Part shown: piece after piece, positions 19,077 to 27,763 of the stretch
Layout of the letters: the number at the start of each line of letters is the position of its first letter
Numbering within the stretch: position 1 is the stretch's first letter
Source of the DNA: JAENVT01 sp039931555
GTDB taxonomy: Bacteria; Actinomycetota; Acidimicrobiia; Acidimicrobiales; Ilumatobacteraceae
Length of the DNA stretch: 29,143 nt
Direction of reading: 5' to 3'
Assembly: GCA_039931555.1 (NCBI GenBank)
Contig: JBDTRP010000138.1
Span: forward strand, 1 to 29,143
The notes under the pieces: model-generated
Databases searched by the model: none
Told to the model about the DNA's origin: nothing
Seen by the model: only the letters and a program-made list of their open reading frames with translations
Translations under genes and position numbers: made by a program

Positions 19077-21454
19077 TCCTGCTCGTCGTCCTTGCCGCGT
19101 GGTCCGGTTTCGTCGGGCCAGTGGACGCGGGCGAGGCCGCGACGGTCTTCGTGCAGCGCGCCGACGATTGCGTGCTGGCCGTCGACGGGCACGACGTCCG
19201 CGAGTTCGCCGATGCCGACAACGCCGTGCGACTGAACGTCAGCGACATCGTTCAGATCGACGCGCTGTCGTCTGTGCCGACGTCGACCACACGGATCGCG
19301 GTCGACCTGCCCGTCGGGCCATCGATCCCGGTGAAGACACTGCGTCATCAGTCGTCGCAACGATTCACGGAGTCGCTGCAGATCGCTGACATCAGCGGCG
19401 TCGGCGTCGGCTGGTACCACATCGAGGTCAGCAGCGGCCCGTGCCACGGATCGTTCTGGGTTCGGGTGTACGGCCGCTCTCCGTTCACCACCGTGATCGG
19501 CATCGGCGCGACCCTGCTGCTGGTCGCCGGTGCCGTGCTGCTGCTGCTGGGCCTGCGGCGCGCGAGACGGCAGCGTTCGATGTGGTGGGGCGTCGCCGCC
19601 GGGCTCCTCGTCGGAATCGCCTTGTGCATCCTCGCCCAACAGTTCGCCGTCGTTGCCTTCACGCCGGTCGCGTTGGCGTTGTTCGTCGGCGGCGGCGCGG
19701 CCGGCGGAGGTGGGGCAACCGCCGCGGCAGGCGCCGGCGGCGGTGGTGTCCCGACCGCGAGCGCACCGGGCGCGCCGCCATCGCCTCCGGTTCCGCCACC
19801 GTCACCGCCGGCCCAAGTTCCACCACCGCCGCCGCCCCCGGCTGGGCCGCCCACCGAGTCGGTGTCGCCGTCGGCACCACCGTCACCTCCGTCCAGTGCG
19901 GCCGGGTGGAGCCACGCGGAACCGCCGACGCACGCCGAACCGAGCGGCGCCGAGCCACCACCAGACCCACCCCGACGGGCGTTCGCGCGGATCGAGTGTG
20001 ACGACACCTTGCTGGCGGGCACCGCATTCGATCTCACCGTCGGTCTGTCGGCCACGCAAGTCCGCGGCGTGGTCGGCCCGGCCCTGGTGCGTCCGCCATC
20101 GAGCGTGGGCGACTACGTGTTGACGGCTCATGTGGTCGCCGACGGCTTCGACCTTGCGCCGGACGAGACGTGGCGCAAGACGATGCTGGTTTCCGTCGCC
20201 GAGCCGTATCCGTTCGTCGTGTTTCACCTCGTCGCGCCGCCCGCATCCGACAACCAGGTGCGCGAGATCAACGTGTTGTACTCCGTCGACAGCCAGACGA
20301 TGGGGTTGGGAATCCGCCCCGTGCGCGTGCTCGACAGCCTCACGCGCGGCGCCGCGCTGCCCCCTCCACTGCCTGCGGCGGCCGGTTCGCTCGGCGTGCC
20401 CGTCGCTGATGAGGCGCCGGATCTCACCGTGCGGATCCTGCGCGGCAGCGAGATCGGCCGGCTGCTGTGGTCGTTCGAATCACCTCATGCCAGCTTGGTC
20501 GACCAAGGCACCACCTCGATCGGTGACGACCCCGACGCGTTTGCACGCACGGTCATCTCGACGATCGCCGCCCACGAGGGTCGGCCCACGCTGGCACTCG
20601 GCTTGCATGGGATCGGGCTGACGGTCGCCGCCAAGGTGCCCGAAGAGATGTGGTCCGCGCTCACCATCGTGACCGCTGCTATCGCGCCGCGCCGCCCGAC
20701 GGTGCTCCTGCTGTCGGAAGAGGCCTACGTGCCGTGGGAGCTGGCCACCATGCCGACGCCGCTGGACCCTGCGGTCATCGGGTTCCTCGGGGCGCAGGTC
20801 ATCATCGGCCGATGGGTGCTGGCCGCCGATCGTCCGCCGCTGCCCCCGCCGAGGATGGTGCACGTCGACGGAATGATCGTGATCAGTGGTCGCTACGAAC
20901 AGCCAGGTTGGAGCCGGCTCGAGCACGCCGAGGCCGAAGCCGCAGCGTTGGTCGAGCGCTATCACGCGATCGGTGTCGATGCGACCACCGACAAGGTCGT
21001 CGGGTGCTTGCTCGGAAATCCGGCGGCCGAGGTGCTGCACTTCTCGCTCCACGGCAAGTACGACCCCGGCTCCGCGAAGCAGGGCCTCGTCCTGGTCGAC
21101 GGCGACGTCATCGATCCCCTCGTCGTGAAGGGTGGCTCATTGGCGCATGCGCCGCTGGTGTTCCTCAACGCTTGCCAGGTCGGCACGGGGCAAGAGACGC
21201 TCGGTGACTATGCCGGCCTGGCGGAGTCGTTCCTGTTCGCTGGGGCGTCTGGCGTGGTGGCGCCACTGTGGTCGATCGACGATGCGGTGGCCAGCGCGTT
21301 GGCCGAACGCTTCTACACGAAGGCATTTGCAGGCGAGGCCGTTGCCGAGATCGTTCGCGCCGAGCGGGCCGCATTCGGTACCGGCAACTCGAACTCGTCG
21401 ACCCTCGTGGCATTCCAGTTCTTCGGGCACCCGGCGATGCATCTGGAACGGTAG
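19073..21454 (+). CDS. Membrane-anchored CHAT-domain (caspase-like) protease
   Basis: The 793-aa product has, in order: a hydrophobic signal-like N-terminus (1-19); an ectodomain with two cysteines (~20-135); a membrane segment at 139-160 followed by RRARRQR; two more hydrophobic segments (171-188, 191-207); a Gly then Pro/Ser-rich linker (~205-300); a beta-rich region (~303-420); and a C-terminal CHAT domain (from ~530). The CHAT catalytic pair is H660 in HFSLHGK and C701 in FLNACQVG; a PWEL block precedes them. Positive charges after the first segment and three segments in total put the CHAT domain in the cytoplasm. The GTG at 19073 overlaps the upstream TGA, with GGAGG at 19058-19062. CHAT proteins are clan CD cysteine peptidases. 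The target is unknown; the coupled hydrolase is the obvious candidate partner. Confidence 0.85.
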   Translation: MILLVVLAAWSGFVGPVDAGEAATVFVQRADDCVLAVDGHDVREFADADNAVRLNVSDIVQIDALSSVPTSTTRIAVDLPVGPSIPVKTLRHQSSQRFTESLQIADISGVGVGWYHIEVSSGPCHGSFWVRVYGRSPFTTVIGIGATLLLVAGAVLLLLGLRRARRQRSMWWGVAAGLLVGIALCILAQQFAVVAFTPVALALFVGGGAAGGGGATAAAGAGGGGVPTASAPGAPPSPPVPPPSPPAQVPPPPPPPAGPPTESVSPSAPPSPPSSAAGWSHAEPPTHAEPSGAEPPPDPPRRAFARIECDDTLLAGTAFDLTVGLSATQVRGVVGPALVRPPSSVGDYVLTAHVVADGFDLAPDETWRKTMLVSVAEPYPFVVFHLVAPPASDNQVREINVLYSVDSQTMGLGIRPVRVLDSLTRGAALPPPLPAAAGSLGVPVADEAPDLTVRILRGSEIGRLLWSFESPHASLVDQGTTSIGDDPDAFARTVISTIAAHEGRPTLALGLHGIGLTVAAKVPEEMWSALTIVTAAIAPRRPTVLLLSEEAYVPWELATMPTPLDPAVIGFLGAQVIIGRWVLAADRPPLPPPRMVHVDGMIVISGRYEQPGWSRLEHAEAEAAALVERYHAIGVDATTDKVVGCLLGNPAAEVLHFSLHGKYDPGSAKQGLVLVDGDVIDPLVVKGGSLAHAPLVFLNACQVGTGQETLGDYAGLAESFLFAGASGVVAPLWSIDDAVASALAERFYTKAFAGEAVAEIVRAERAAFGTGNSNSSTLVAFQFFGHPAMHLER

Positions 21455-21478
21455 CGACCGAGCGGTCCCCGGACGCGA

Positions 21479-21516
21479 CGCTGGCCGGCACCAGGTTGCC
21501 CCGGTGCCGGCCAGCG
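21479..21516. terminator. Strong hairpin between convergent genes (probable bidirectional terminator)
   Basis: A perfect 14-bp inverted repeat (21479-21492 with 21503-21516, arms CGCTGGCCGGCACC and GGTGCCGGCCAGCG) encloses a 10-nt loop. It lies between the convergent CHAT and sugar-binding-protein genes. No T-tract follows on either strand, as is common for actinobacterial hairpin terminators. Confidence 0.65.
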
Positions 21517-21525
21517 GACAAGTGC

Positions 21526-21540
21526 GGTGACAGCGTCACC
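21526..21540. terminator. Second short hairpin in the same convergent gap
   Basis: GGTGAC and GTCACC are exact complements around a 3-nt loop, 9 nt beyond the larger hairpin and 14 nt beyond the stop of the binding-protein gene. It may reinforce termination from the - strand side. Confidence 0.35.
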
Positions 21541-21554
21541 GTTGAGGAGCTATC

Positions 21555-22784
21555 TCACACGCCCCACAGCTTCTTGAAGGCGTCCTCGGCCCCCGGCGGC
21601 ATCCAGTCGCCACCGCCCTCGCTCAGCGGCTTGGCCGCCGCAGCGTCGCTGATGATGATCGTCGGCAACGCAGCTGCGGCGCGCTCCTCGTCGAGCGTCA
21701 TGCCGACGCTCAAGCGGGCGGCAGCGTCGACCATCAGCCAGCCGGCGTAGCCCTTCGGGTCGGCAGCCCATGCGCCCATCGTGCCGGCGACGATCTCGTC
21801 GAGGTCGATCGTGCTGAAGTCCTGACCGTACTGCGTGACCTTCTTGTCGAGTCCGGCGGACTGCAGCGCTGCCGTGACACCACCGGGCAGGTCACCAAAG
21901 GCGTAGTAGACGTAGTTCACGTCGGGGTTGGCCTGCAGCTTCGACACGATCGAAGCAGGGACGGTGCCACCGATGAGGTCCTGCAGCGTGACGTTGAGCT
22001 CGGTCACGGTGCACTTTGCGCAGTTCTTCGCCACCTGAGCCTTGACTGCGTCCATCTCCGAGACCAGGACCGGGAAGTCGGGGATGTTGACGAGGAGCAT
22101 GTGGGCCGCACCCTTCGAGTCGACGATCCCCCAATCGGCCATCACCGGGCCCGTCTTCTCGACGAACGATTCGTCTCCGCATTGCATGAACAAGCCCGTA
22201 TCCGGGCTCGGGTCGTCGGTGCCGAAGCAGCTGAGCACTGGAATTCCGGCAGCCTTGGCCGCGTCGAGCTGTGTCTGGTATTGGGCAGTGGCCAGGCCGG
22301 TGCTGGCGATGAAGTCGACCTTGGCGTCGATCGCTTGCTGCACCGCGGGACCTGGATCGGTGCTCTTCATCGGAATGATCTTGAGCTCCCATCCGAGCGC
22401 GGCCACGGCGTTCTTGATACCTGGCGTTATATACGCTGCGCATGTCGGGACATCGCATTCCAACCAGGCGAAGGTCTTCTTGTCGGGCTTGCTGGTGAGT
22501 GGGATCGTCACGCCGATGGTGCCGTCGAACGTGCTGTACTTGTCGACGTTCGCTTGGGCAGCAGCCAGTCCGGAATCGCCGCCCGCCGCGGCCGTGGTCT
22601 CCGAGGCGGCTGGCGTGGTGCCGGCCGACCCTGCTGCCGTGGTCGCGGTACCAGCCCCAGTTGCCGTCGTTGCCGTGGCGGCTCCGGCGGCTGTGGTGCT
22701 GCTGCTCTTGCTATCGCTTCCGCAGGCAGTAGCAACGATGGTGCCACATGCCAACACGACAAGCAGCGATCTGAATTTGGTCAT
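21555..22784 (-). CDS. Sugar-type ABC importer substrate-binding lipoprotein
   Basis: Extracytoplasmic solute-binding protein of the ribose/galactose-binding (Peripla_BP_4) type, 409 aa. The signal peptide ends in the lipobox VATAC (C21). A Ser/Thr/Ala/Gly linker (about 22-70) precedes the binding domain, which starts at GTIGVTIPLTSKPDKKTFAW. Typical segments follow: AAYITPGIKNAVAALGWEL, DPGPAVQQAIDAKVDFIAS, and the later LQANPDVNYVYYAFGD. The ATG at 22784 has a G-rich ribosome site (GGGGGGA) just upstream. It is divergent from the ATPase and permease genes, across 140 bp, and most likely serves them. The ligand is unknown: a monosaccharide or polyol is usual for the family, and several extra cysteines (CDVPTC, CAKC) are notable. 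Confidence 0.9.
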   Translation of the reverse strand: MTKFRSLLVVLACGTIVATACGSDSKSSSTTAAGAATATTATGAGTATTAAGSAGTTPAASETTAAAGGDSGLAAAQANVDKYSTFDGTIGVTIPLTSKPDKKTFAWLECDVPTCAAYITPGIKNAVAALGWELKIIPMKSTDPGPAVQQAIDAKVDFIASTGLATAQYQTQLDAAKAAGIPVLSCFGTDDPSPDTGLFMQCGDESFVEKTGPVMADWGIVDSKGAAHMLLVNIPDFPVLVSEMDAVKAQVAKNCAKCTVTELNVTLQDLIGGTVPASIVSKLQANPDVNYVYYAFGDLPGGVTAALQSAGLDKKVTQYGQDFSTIDLDEIVAGTMGAWAADPKGYAGWLMVDAAARLSVGMTLDEERAAAALPTIIISDAAAAKPLSEGGGDWMPPGAEDAFKKLWGV

Positions 22785-22842
22785 TTTCCCCCCCGGGGTG
22801 ATAGCGAGCCACCCGTATAACGCGTGGTCCTGGAAACTTTAC

Positions 22843-22869
22843 TTGGTAGCCCAAATAAATTGCTAATCT
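22843..22869 (+). promoter_or_regulatory. Possible promoter of the ABC ATPase-permease operon
   Basis: TTGGTA (22843-22848) and an extended -10, TGCTAATCT (22861-22869), lie in the AT-richer centre of the divergent gap. The 15-bp spacing is short, but the extended -10 could compensate. TTATAC on the opposite strand is a possible -10 for the binding-protein gene. I see no clear LacI-type palindromic operator. Confidence 0.35.
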
Positions 22870-22924
22870 GCCGACGGACTTGCTGGCGACAGTGGTCGCA
22901 CGGTTGCTTGGGGGGAGAACACAC

Positions 22925-24436
22925 GTGGCTGAGACGTTACGAATCGAACACCTGTCGAAGACATTTCCGGGTCAGGCCGCCCTGGTCGACGTCGGCCTCA
23001 CGGTGAAGCACGGCGAGGTCCATGCGCTGGTCGGCCAGAACGGATCGGGCAAGTCGACCCTCATCAAGGTGCTGGCCGGGTATCACCAGCCCGACCCCGG
23101 GGCTGAGGCATGGGCCAACGGCGAACCGCTCACGCTCGGCGATGCCGCGTCGGCTGCCAATGCCGGCATCCGCTTCGTCCACCAGGACCTCGGACTCGTG
23201 GGCTCGCTCAACACCGTTGAGAACCTGGCCCTCAGCAACGGGTACCGCACCGGCCCGGCCCGCCGCATCATGTGGAAGGCCGAGGTCCACCGGGCGCACG
23301 AGGCCATGTCGTTCCTCGGCCTCGCCGACGTCGACGTCAAAGCACCGGTCTCAGCGCTGCCGCCGTCGCAGAAGACGGCGGTTGCCATTGCCCGCGCTCT
23401 GGTCGGCCTGAAAGATGGCGGACTCCTCATCCTCGACGAGCCGACAGCGACGCTGCCGGGTGCCGACGTGCATCGCCTGTTCGAGGTGATCCACCGCTTG
23501 AAAACTGCCGGCACGTCGATCTTGTACGTGTCGCACCACCTCGATGAGGTCTTCGAGTTGGCTGAGGAGGTCACGGTGTTGCGTGATGCCCACCACGTCG
23601 CCACGGTGCCGGTGTCCGAGCTCGATCACGACAAGCTCATCGAACTCATCGTCGGCCACCGCATCGACGCCGCGGCCGCGTCGCTGCCCACCGTCAACGG
23701 TAAGCCGGTCCTCGTCGTGCGCGACCTGCGCGGCGGCAACGTGCATGGAATCGATCTCGATGTCTACGAAGGCGAGATCGTCGGCCTGGCCGGCATCACC
23801 GGATCGGGTCGCGAACACGTGCTCGAGCTCATTGCCGGGCAGATGCCCCGACTCGATGGCGACGTCGAGGTCTGCACCGTCGAGGTCGCCAACTACGAGC
23901 CGCGCTCCGCCCTGGGCGCCGGCGCGGCGTTCGTGCCCGCAGACCGAGGGGTCAAGGGGACGGTCTCCAACATGACGGTCCGCGAGAATCTCACGCTGTG
24001 CGACCTGTCCCCGCACTACGTCGGTGGCCGTCTGCGCCACAAGCGCGAGATCTCCGAGACGCGCAGTTGGATCGAGCGGTTGTCGATCAAGACCAAGTCG
24101 TCGGAATCTCTCATCACCTCGCTCAGCGGTGGCAACCAGCAGAAGGTGATGTTCGGCAAGGCGTTGCGTCTCAGTCCCAAGTTGCTGTTGCTCAACGAGC
24201 CGACACAGGGAATCGATGTCGGCGCCAAGGAGCAGATCCACAGCTTGGTCGATCACGCCACGGCGGAAGGAGTAGCAACGGTCGTTGCCTCGACCGACAC
24301 CGAGGAGCTGGTGCGCCTCTGCCACCGCGTCATCGTGCTGATCGGCGGACGCATCGCAGCTACCCTCCGCGGCGACGAGATCACCGCGGAACGCATCGAA
24401 CAGACCCAACTGCAAACAACTCGGAGAGATTCATGA
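22925..24436 (+). CDS. Sugar ABC transporter ATPase with two nucleotide-binding domains (RbsA/MglA type)
   Basis: The 503-aa protein energises carbohydrate uptake at the inner face of the membrane. Domain 1 has Walker A GQNGSGKST (37-45), Q-loop HQD (86-88) and Walker B LLILDEPT (167-174), but its signature is degenerate (LPPSQK, 145-150). Domain 2 has a degenerate Walker A (GITGSGRE), an intact signature LSGGNQQK (400-407) and a Walker B with Asn for Asp (LLLLNEPT, N424). Walker A of domain 1 pairs with the signature of domain 2, so one good composite ATP site remains, a pattern expected for this subfamily. The GTG at 22925 is supported by GGGGGAG (22910-22916). The stop overlaps the permease start (ATGA). 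Confidence 0.93.
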   Translation: MAETLRIEHLSKTFPGQAALVDVGLTVKHGEVHALVGQNGSGKSTLIKVLAGYHQPDPGAEAWANGEPLTLGDAASAANAGIRFVHQDLGLVGSLNTVENLALSNGYRTGPARRIMWKAEVHRAHEAMSFLGLADVDVKAPVSALPPSQKTAVAIARALVGLKDGGLLILDEPTATLPGADVHRLFEVIHRLKTAGTSILYVSHHLDEVFELAEEVTVLRDAHHVATVPVSELDHDKLIELIVGHRIDAAAASLPTVNGKPVLVVRDLRGGNVHGIDLDVYEGEIVGLAGITGSGREHVLELIAGQMPRLDGDVEVCTVEVANYEPRSALGAGAAFVPADRGVKGTVSNMTVRENLTLCDLSPHYVGGRLRHKREISETRSWIERLSIKTKSSESLITSLSGGNQQKVMFGKALRLSPKLLLLNEPTQGIDVGAKEQIHSLVDHATAEGVATVVASTDTEELVRLCHRVIVLIGGRIAATLRGDEITAERIEQTQLQTTRRDS

Positions 24437-25431
24437 TCCAGCGACTCGGACTCCACAAGTACAGCGCGTTCTATCTCTTCGGCTTCTTCACGCTCGTGTT
24501 CGGAGCCCTCCGGCCGGAGACCCTGTTCACCTGGACCTCTGTGAAGACGGTGCTCATCGAGAACGCGATCTTCGGCGTGCTGGCACTCGCCTTCCTCATT
24601 CCGCTGACCACGGGCACATACGACCTCTCGATCGGATCGATGATGTCGATGTCGTTGGTCATCAGCAACTACATGGCCAAGCACTCGTCGCTACCGCAAG
24701 GCGTTGGCATGCTCCTCGGGCTTGTCGCATGCGCGGTTGCCGGTTTCATCACCGGCTTCTTCGTGGTGAAGCTGCGCGTCAACAGCTTCATCGCCACCCT
24801 TGGCATGAGCCAGGTCATCACCGCCTTCATCCTGCACACCTCGGAGCAGACGATCAGCGGTGCGTTCAGCAAGTCGTACCAGAGGGTCGGGTCGAAGGAG
24901 GTCTTCGGGCTACCTCTGTTCTTCTACTACCTCGTGATCCTGGCGCTCGTGTGCTGGTACGTGTTCGAACACACGCCCATAGGTCGATACATGTTCGCGA
25001 CCGGCGGCAACCCGGACGCGGCGCGTCTCGCCGGCGTGCGCACCGACCGACTCGTCTGGGGCTCATTGGTCGTCTCCGGCGTCGTCGCTGGGTTCGCCGG
25101 AACGATCTATTCGTGGAAGGTCGGCACCTACTCGCAATCGATCGGCCCAGGCCTGTTGATTCCCGCGATCGCCGCGGTCTTCTTCGGCGCCTCGCAGCTG
25201 AAAGGTCGCCCCAACGTCTGGGGCACCATGATCGCCCTGCTCGCCCTGGCATGGGGCATCAAGGGCATCGAGCTCACCTTCTCGAGCAACACGAACTGGA
25301 TCAAGCCGCTGTTCAGCGGTGCCTCGTTGCTCGCCGCCGTTTCGCTGGCCAGCCGCGAAGCCGTCATCAAAGTGCGCAAGCGCAAGTCGACGCCGGCTGC
25401 ACCGACCCCGCCCGCCGCGGTCACCATCTGA
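24433..25431 (+). CDS. Sugar ABC transporter permease (RbsC type)
   Basis: Integral membrane permease of the BPD_transp_2 family, 332 aa, with about eight to ten hydrophobic segments. Family blocks include PLTTGTYDLSIGSMMSMS near the second segment, VNSFIATLGMSQV, and the cytoplasmic coupling block GRYMFATGGNPDAARLAGV. The C-terminus is a short basic then Pro/Ala-rich tail. The ATG at 24433 overlaps the ATPase stop (ATGA) and has GGAGAG just upstream. As only one permease gene is present, it is expected to act as a homodimer with the double ATPase. The substrate is unresolved. Confidence 0.92.
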   Translation: MIQRLGLHKYSAFYLFGFFTLVFGALRPETLFTWTSVKTVLIENAIFGVLALAFLIPLTTGTYDLSIGSMMSMSLVISNYMAKHSSLPQGVGMLLGLVACAVAGFITGFFVVKLRVNSFIATLGMSQVITAFILHTSEQTISGAFSKSYQRVGSKEVFGLPLFFYYLVILALVCWYVFEHTPIGRYMFATGGNPDAARLAGVRTDRLVWGSLVVSGVVAGFAGTIYSWKVGTYSQSIGPGLLIPAIAAVFFGASQLKGRPNVWGTMIALLALAWGIKGIELTFSSNTNWIKPLFSGASLLAAVSLASREAVIKVRKRKSTPAAPTPPAAVTI

Positions 25432-25462
25432 GCGCGAGGCTCGGGTCGCTGGCCGGGCCTCG

Positions 25463-25468
25463 TAACGT
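25463..25468 (+). promoter_or_regulatory. -10 element at the GMC oxidoreductase start (leaderless layout)
   Basis: TAACGT ends 6 nt before the GTG at 25475 and no ribosome site precedes that codon. The gene may have its own leaderless transcript besides read-through from the permease, 43 nt upstream. Confidence 0.4.
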
Positions 25469-25474
25469 TCCGGC

Positions 25475-26995
25475 GTGAACCACTACGACGTCGTGATCGT
25501 CGGCGCCGGCTCGGCCGGGTGTGCCTTGGCAGCGCGACTGAGCGAGGACCCCAACCGAACAGTGCTGCTCATCGAAGCCGGCAGCGATCTGGCGACCACC
25601 GGCGCGCCCTCAGAGTTGCTCGATGCCTCGGCGATGGCCGGTGCGGCCGCCGGTCACGTCGCCAACTGGTCGTTCGACGCCAGGTTGACCGACTCGAAGA
25701 TCGTGTCGGTGCCGCGCGGCAAGGTGATGGGTGGGTCGAGCACAGTCAATGGAGGCGTGTTCGTACGTGCCACCGTCGACGACTTCGATGCATGGGCTGC
25801 GCTCGGTAACGACGAATGGTCCTTTGGCAAGGTCGTTCCGTTCCTCCAGCGGCTCGAGCACGACCTCGACTTCCCCGATGGTCCATACCACGGCGACGCC
25901 GGACCGATGCCGGTCGCCCGGGTCGCGGCCGAGGCGCTCCACCCGCTGAGCCGGGCCTTTGCTGCGGCGACCGCGGGTCTCGGGTACCCCGACCAGCCCG
26001 ACAAGAACGCGCCGGGCCCGCCCGGATGTGGCCGCCTGCCGCGCAACGTCGTCGGCGGAGCGCGCATCAATGCCGCACTCGCCTACCTGACGCCGAACCG
26101 TGACCGGGCCAACCTGACGATCGGGAGTGATGTCAGCGTGCGCCGCGTGGTGATCAACGGTGGCCGCGCCATCGCGATCGAGGTCGAACGGTCGGGTCGC
26201 ACCGAGACGTTCCACGGTTCTGAGATCGTGTTGTGTGCCGGTGCGGTGATGTCGCCCCACCTGCTGATGCTGTCGGGCGTCGGGCCGGCCGCGCAGTTGC
26301 GTGGCCATGGCATCGAGGTCGTGGTCGACCACCCGGGCGTCGGGGCTCGGTGCCGCGATCACCCGCAACTCTTCCTCGGGTTCGAGGCCACAGCGCCACT
26401 GCCACGCGGCTCCGCGGCTGGGGTCGTCGAGGTCGGGCTCGACACGGTGGTCGATGGCGCACCTGTCGGGTTGATGCCCTATCTGGCCCCGATGGCCGAA
26501 CTGGTGCCCGGTTCGGGCGCGTCGGCAACCGAATTGGTGCTCGGCGTGCTGCTGTACCGAGCCGTCAGCGCCGTCGAGGTCACACTGTCGTCGGCCGATC
26601 CCCGACAACAGCCGTCGATCAACTACCACTCGCTCGAATCCGAACTCGATCGACAGCACCTCCGTGCCCTTGCCGAGATCGGCATCTCGATCATCGACTC
26701 GCCGGAGATGCGTGGCCTCGGCGTGCGCCGCATGTCGCCGACTCGGACAGCGGATCTCGATGAGTGGATCACGCGTCACATCACCACAGCGGTGCATCTC
26801 TGCTCGAGTGCGCCGATGGGCCCGGATGCGGATCCCATGGCCGTCGTCGATCAATACTGTCGCGTGCGCGGTGTCGAAGGCTTGCGAGTGGTCGACACTT
26901 CGGTGTTGCCCGCAGCACCGTCGCGCGGGCCTGCGGCGACGGCCGTGCTGATCGGCGAGCGCGCCGCGGCGTTCTTCGACGGTGCATCGTCGTGA
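25475..26995 (+). CDS. GMC-family FAD oxidoreductase, MftG-like
   Basis: Flavin-dependent alcohol/sugar dehydrogenase-type enzyme of the glucose-methanol-choline family, 506 aa. The N-terminal FAD fold has GAGSAG (10-15) and E34 at the end of strand 2; PRGKVMGGSSTVNGG (80-94) is the second flavin-contacting block. The C-terminal active-site His is H441 in HLCSSAPMG. The usual second His/Asn is replaced within SRGPAATAVLIGERAA. That ending, and the NGGVFVRA and HGDAGPMPV blocks, resemble MftG of mycofactocin systems, but no mycofactocin gene is in the window. There is no signal peptide. The GTG at 25475 fits the NHYDVVIVG start. The stop overlaps the start of the TSUP gene (GTGA). The substrate is unknown; linkage to the ABC importer is suggestive only. 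Confidence 0.88.
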   Translation: MNHYDVVIVGAGSAGCALAARLSEDPNRTVLLIEAGSDLATTGAPSELLDASAMAGAAAGHVANWSFDARLTDSKIVSVPRGKVMGGSSTVNGGVFVRATVDDFDAWAALGNDEWSFGKVVPFLQRLEHDLDFPDGPYHGDAGPMPVARVAAEALHPLSRAFAAATAGLGYPDQPDKNAPGPPGCGRLPRNVVGGARINAALAYLTPNRDRANLTIGSDVSVRRVVINGGRAIAIEVERSGRTETFHGSEIVLCAGAVMSPHLLMLSGVGPAAQLRGHGIEVVVDHPGVGARCRDHPQLFLGFEATAPLPRGSAAGVVEVGLDTVVDGAPVGLMPYLAPMAELVPGSGASATELVLGVLLYRAVSAVEVTLSSADPRQQPSINYHSLESELDRQHLRALAEIGISIIDSPEMRGLGVRRMSPTRTADLDEWITRHITTAVHLCSSAPMGPDADPMAVVDQYCRVRGVEGLRVVDTSVLPAAPSRGPAATAVLIGERAAAFFDGASS

Positions 26996-27753
26996 CGGCG
27001 TTCTCCGTTGCCGATCACGTGATCGCTGCCGTTGCCGCTGCAGGCGCAGGCGGCGTCAACGCGATCGCCGGCGGTGGAACGCTGATCTCGTTCCCCACCC
27101 TGATCGCCCTCGGTGCGGGCCGGGTCAGCGCCAACGTGACCAACACCGTTGCGCTGTGCCCCGGGTACTTCGGCGGTGCGGTGGCCCAACGATCGCAGCT
27201 GCCGGGCCAGCGATCGCGACTGGTGCGACTGTCGATCGCCGCCGGCCTCGGTGGGCTCGCCGGCTCGGTGTTGCTGCTGGCCACGGGCGAGGCTGCGTTC
27301 ACCACGTTGGTGCCGTGGCTGATCCTGCTCGCGTGCGCCTTGCTCGGCGGCCAGAACTACATCCGCAAGTGGCTCGGCATCGGCACGCGAGCGCATGGCG
27401 CACCGCGTGCGATCGCGGTCTCCTCGACGTTCTTCGTCTCGATCTACGGCGGCTACTTCGGTGCAGGTCTGGGCATCGCCCTGTTAGCCGTCCTCGGCCT
27501 GGTGATCGACGAATCCCTGCCGCGACTGAACGCCCTCAAGCAGGTCTTGGCGCTGGTGATCAACGTCGTCGCGGCGTGCTTCTTCGCCGGGTCGGGCCAC
27601 GTCATCTGGAGCCTCGCGGCGGTGATGGCGCCTGCCAGCCTGGTCGGTGGGATCGCGGGTGGCAAGCTGGTCAACCGGATCAAACCGGGGGTGCTGCGTG
27701 CCGCGGTGGTCACCTATGGCACGGTGTTGGCCGTGTATTACATCGTGCGATAG
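26992..27753 (+). CDS. TSUP (TauE/SafE) family membrane transporter
   Basis: Probable anion exporter of the TSUP family, 253 aa, with about eight hydrophobic segments. Visible blocks are GGVNAIAGGGTLISFPTLIALG near the N-terminus, TNTVALCPGYFGG, and GGYFGAGLGIALLAVLG, the second copy of the family's internal repeat. The GTG at 26992 overlaps the TGA of the GMC gene, so translation is probably coupled. Members move sulfite, sulfoacetate or other small organosulfur or carboxylate anions; nothing here decides the substrate. Coupling to an oxidoreductase suggests export of its acidic product, but this is inference. Confidence 0.88.
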   Translation: MTAFSVADHVIAAVAAAGAGGVNAIAGGGTLISFPTLIALGAGRVSANVTNTVALCPGYFGGAVAQRSQLPGQRSRLVRLSIAAGLGGLAGSVLLLATGEAAFTTLVPWLILLACALLGGQNYIRKWLGIGTRAHGAPRAIAVSSTFFVSIYGGYFGAGLGIALLAVLGLVIDESLPRLNALKQVLALVINVVAACFFAGSGHVIWSLAAVMAPASLVGGIAGGKLVNRIKPGVLRAAVVTYGTVLAVYYIVR

Positions 27754-27763
27754 CGAAGCCGCG

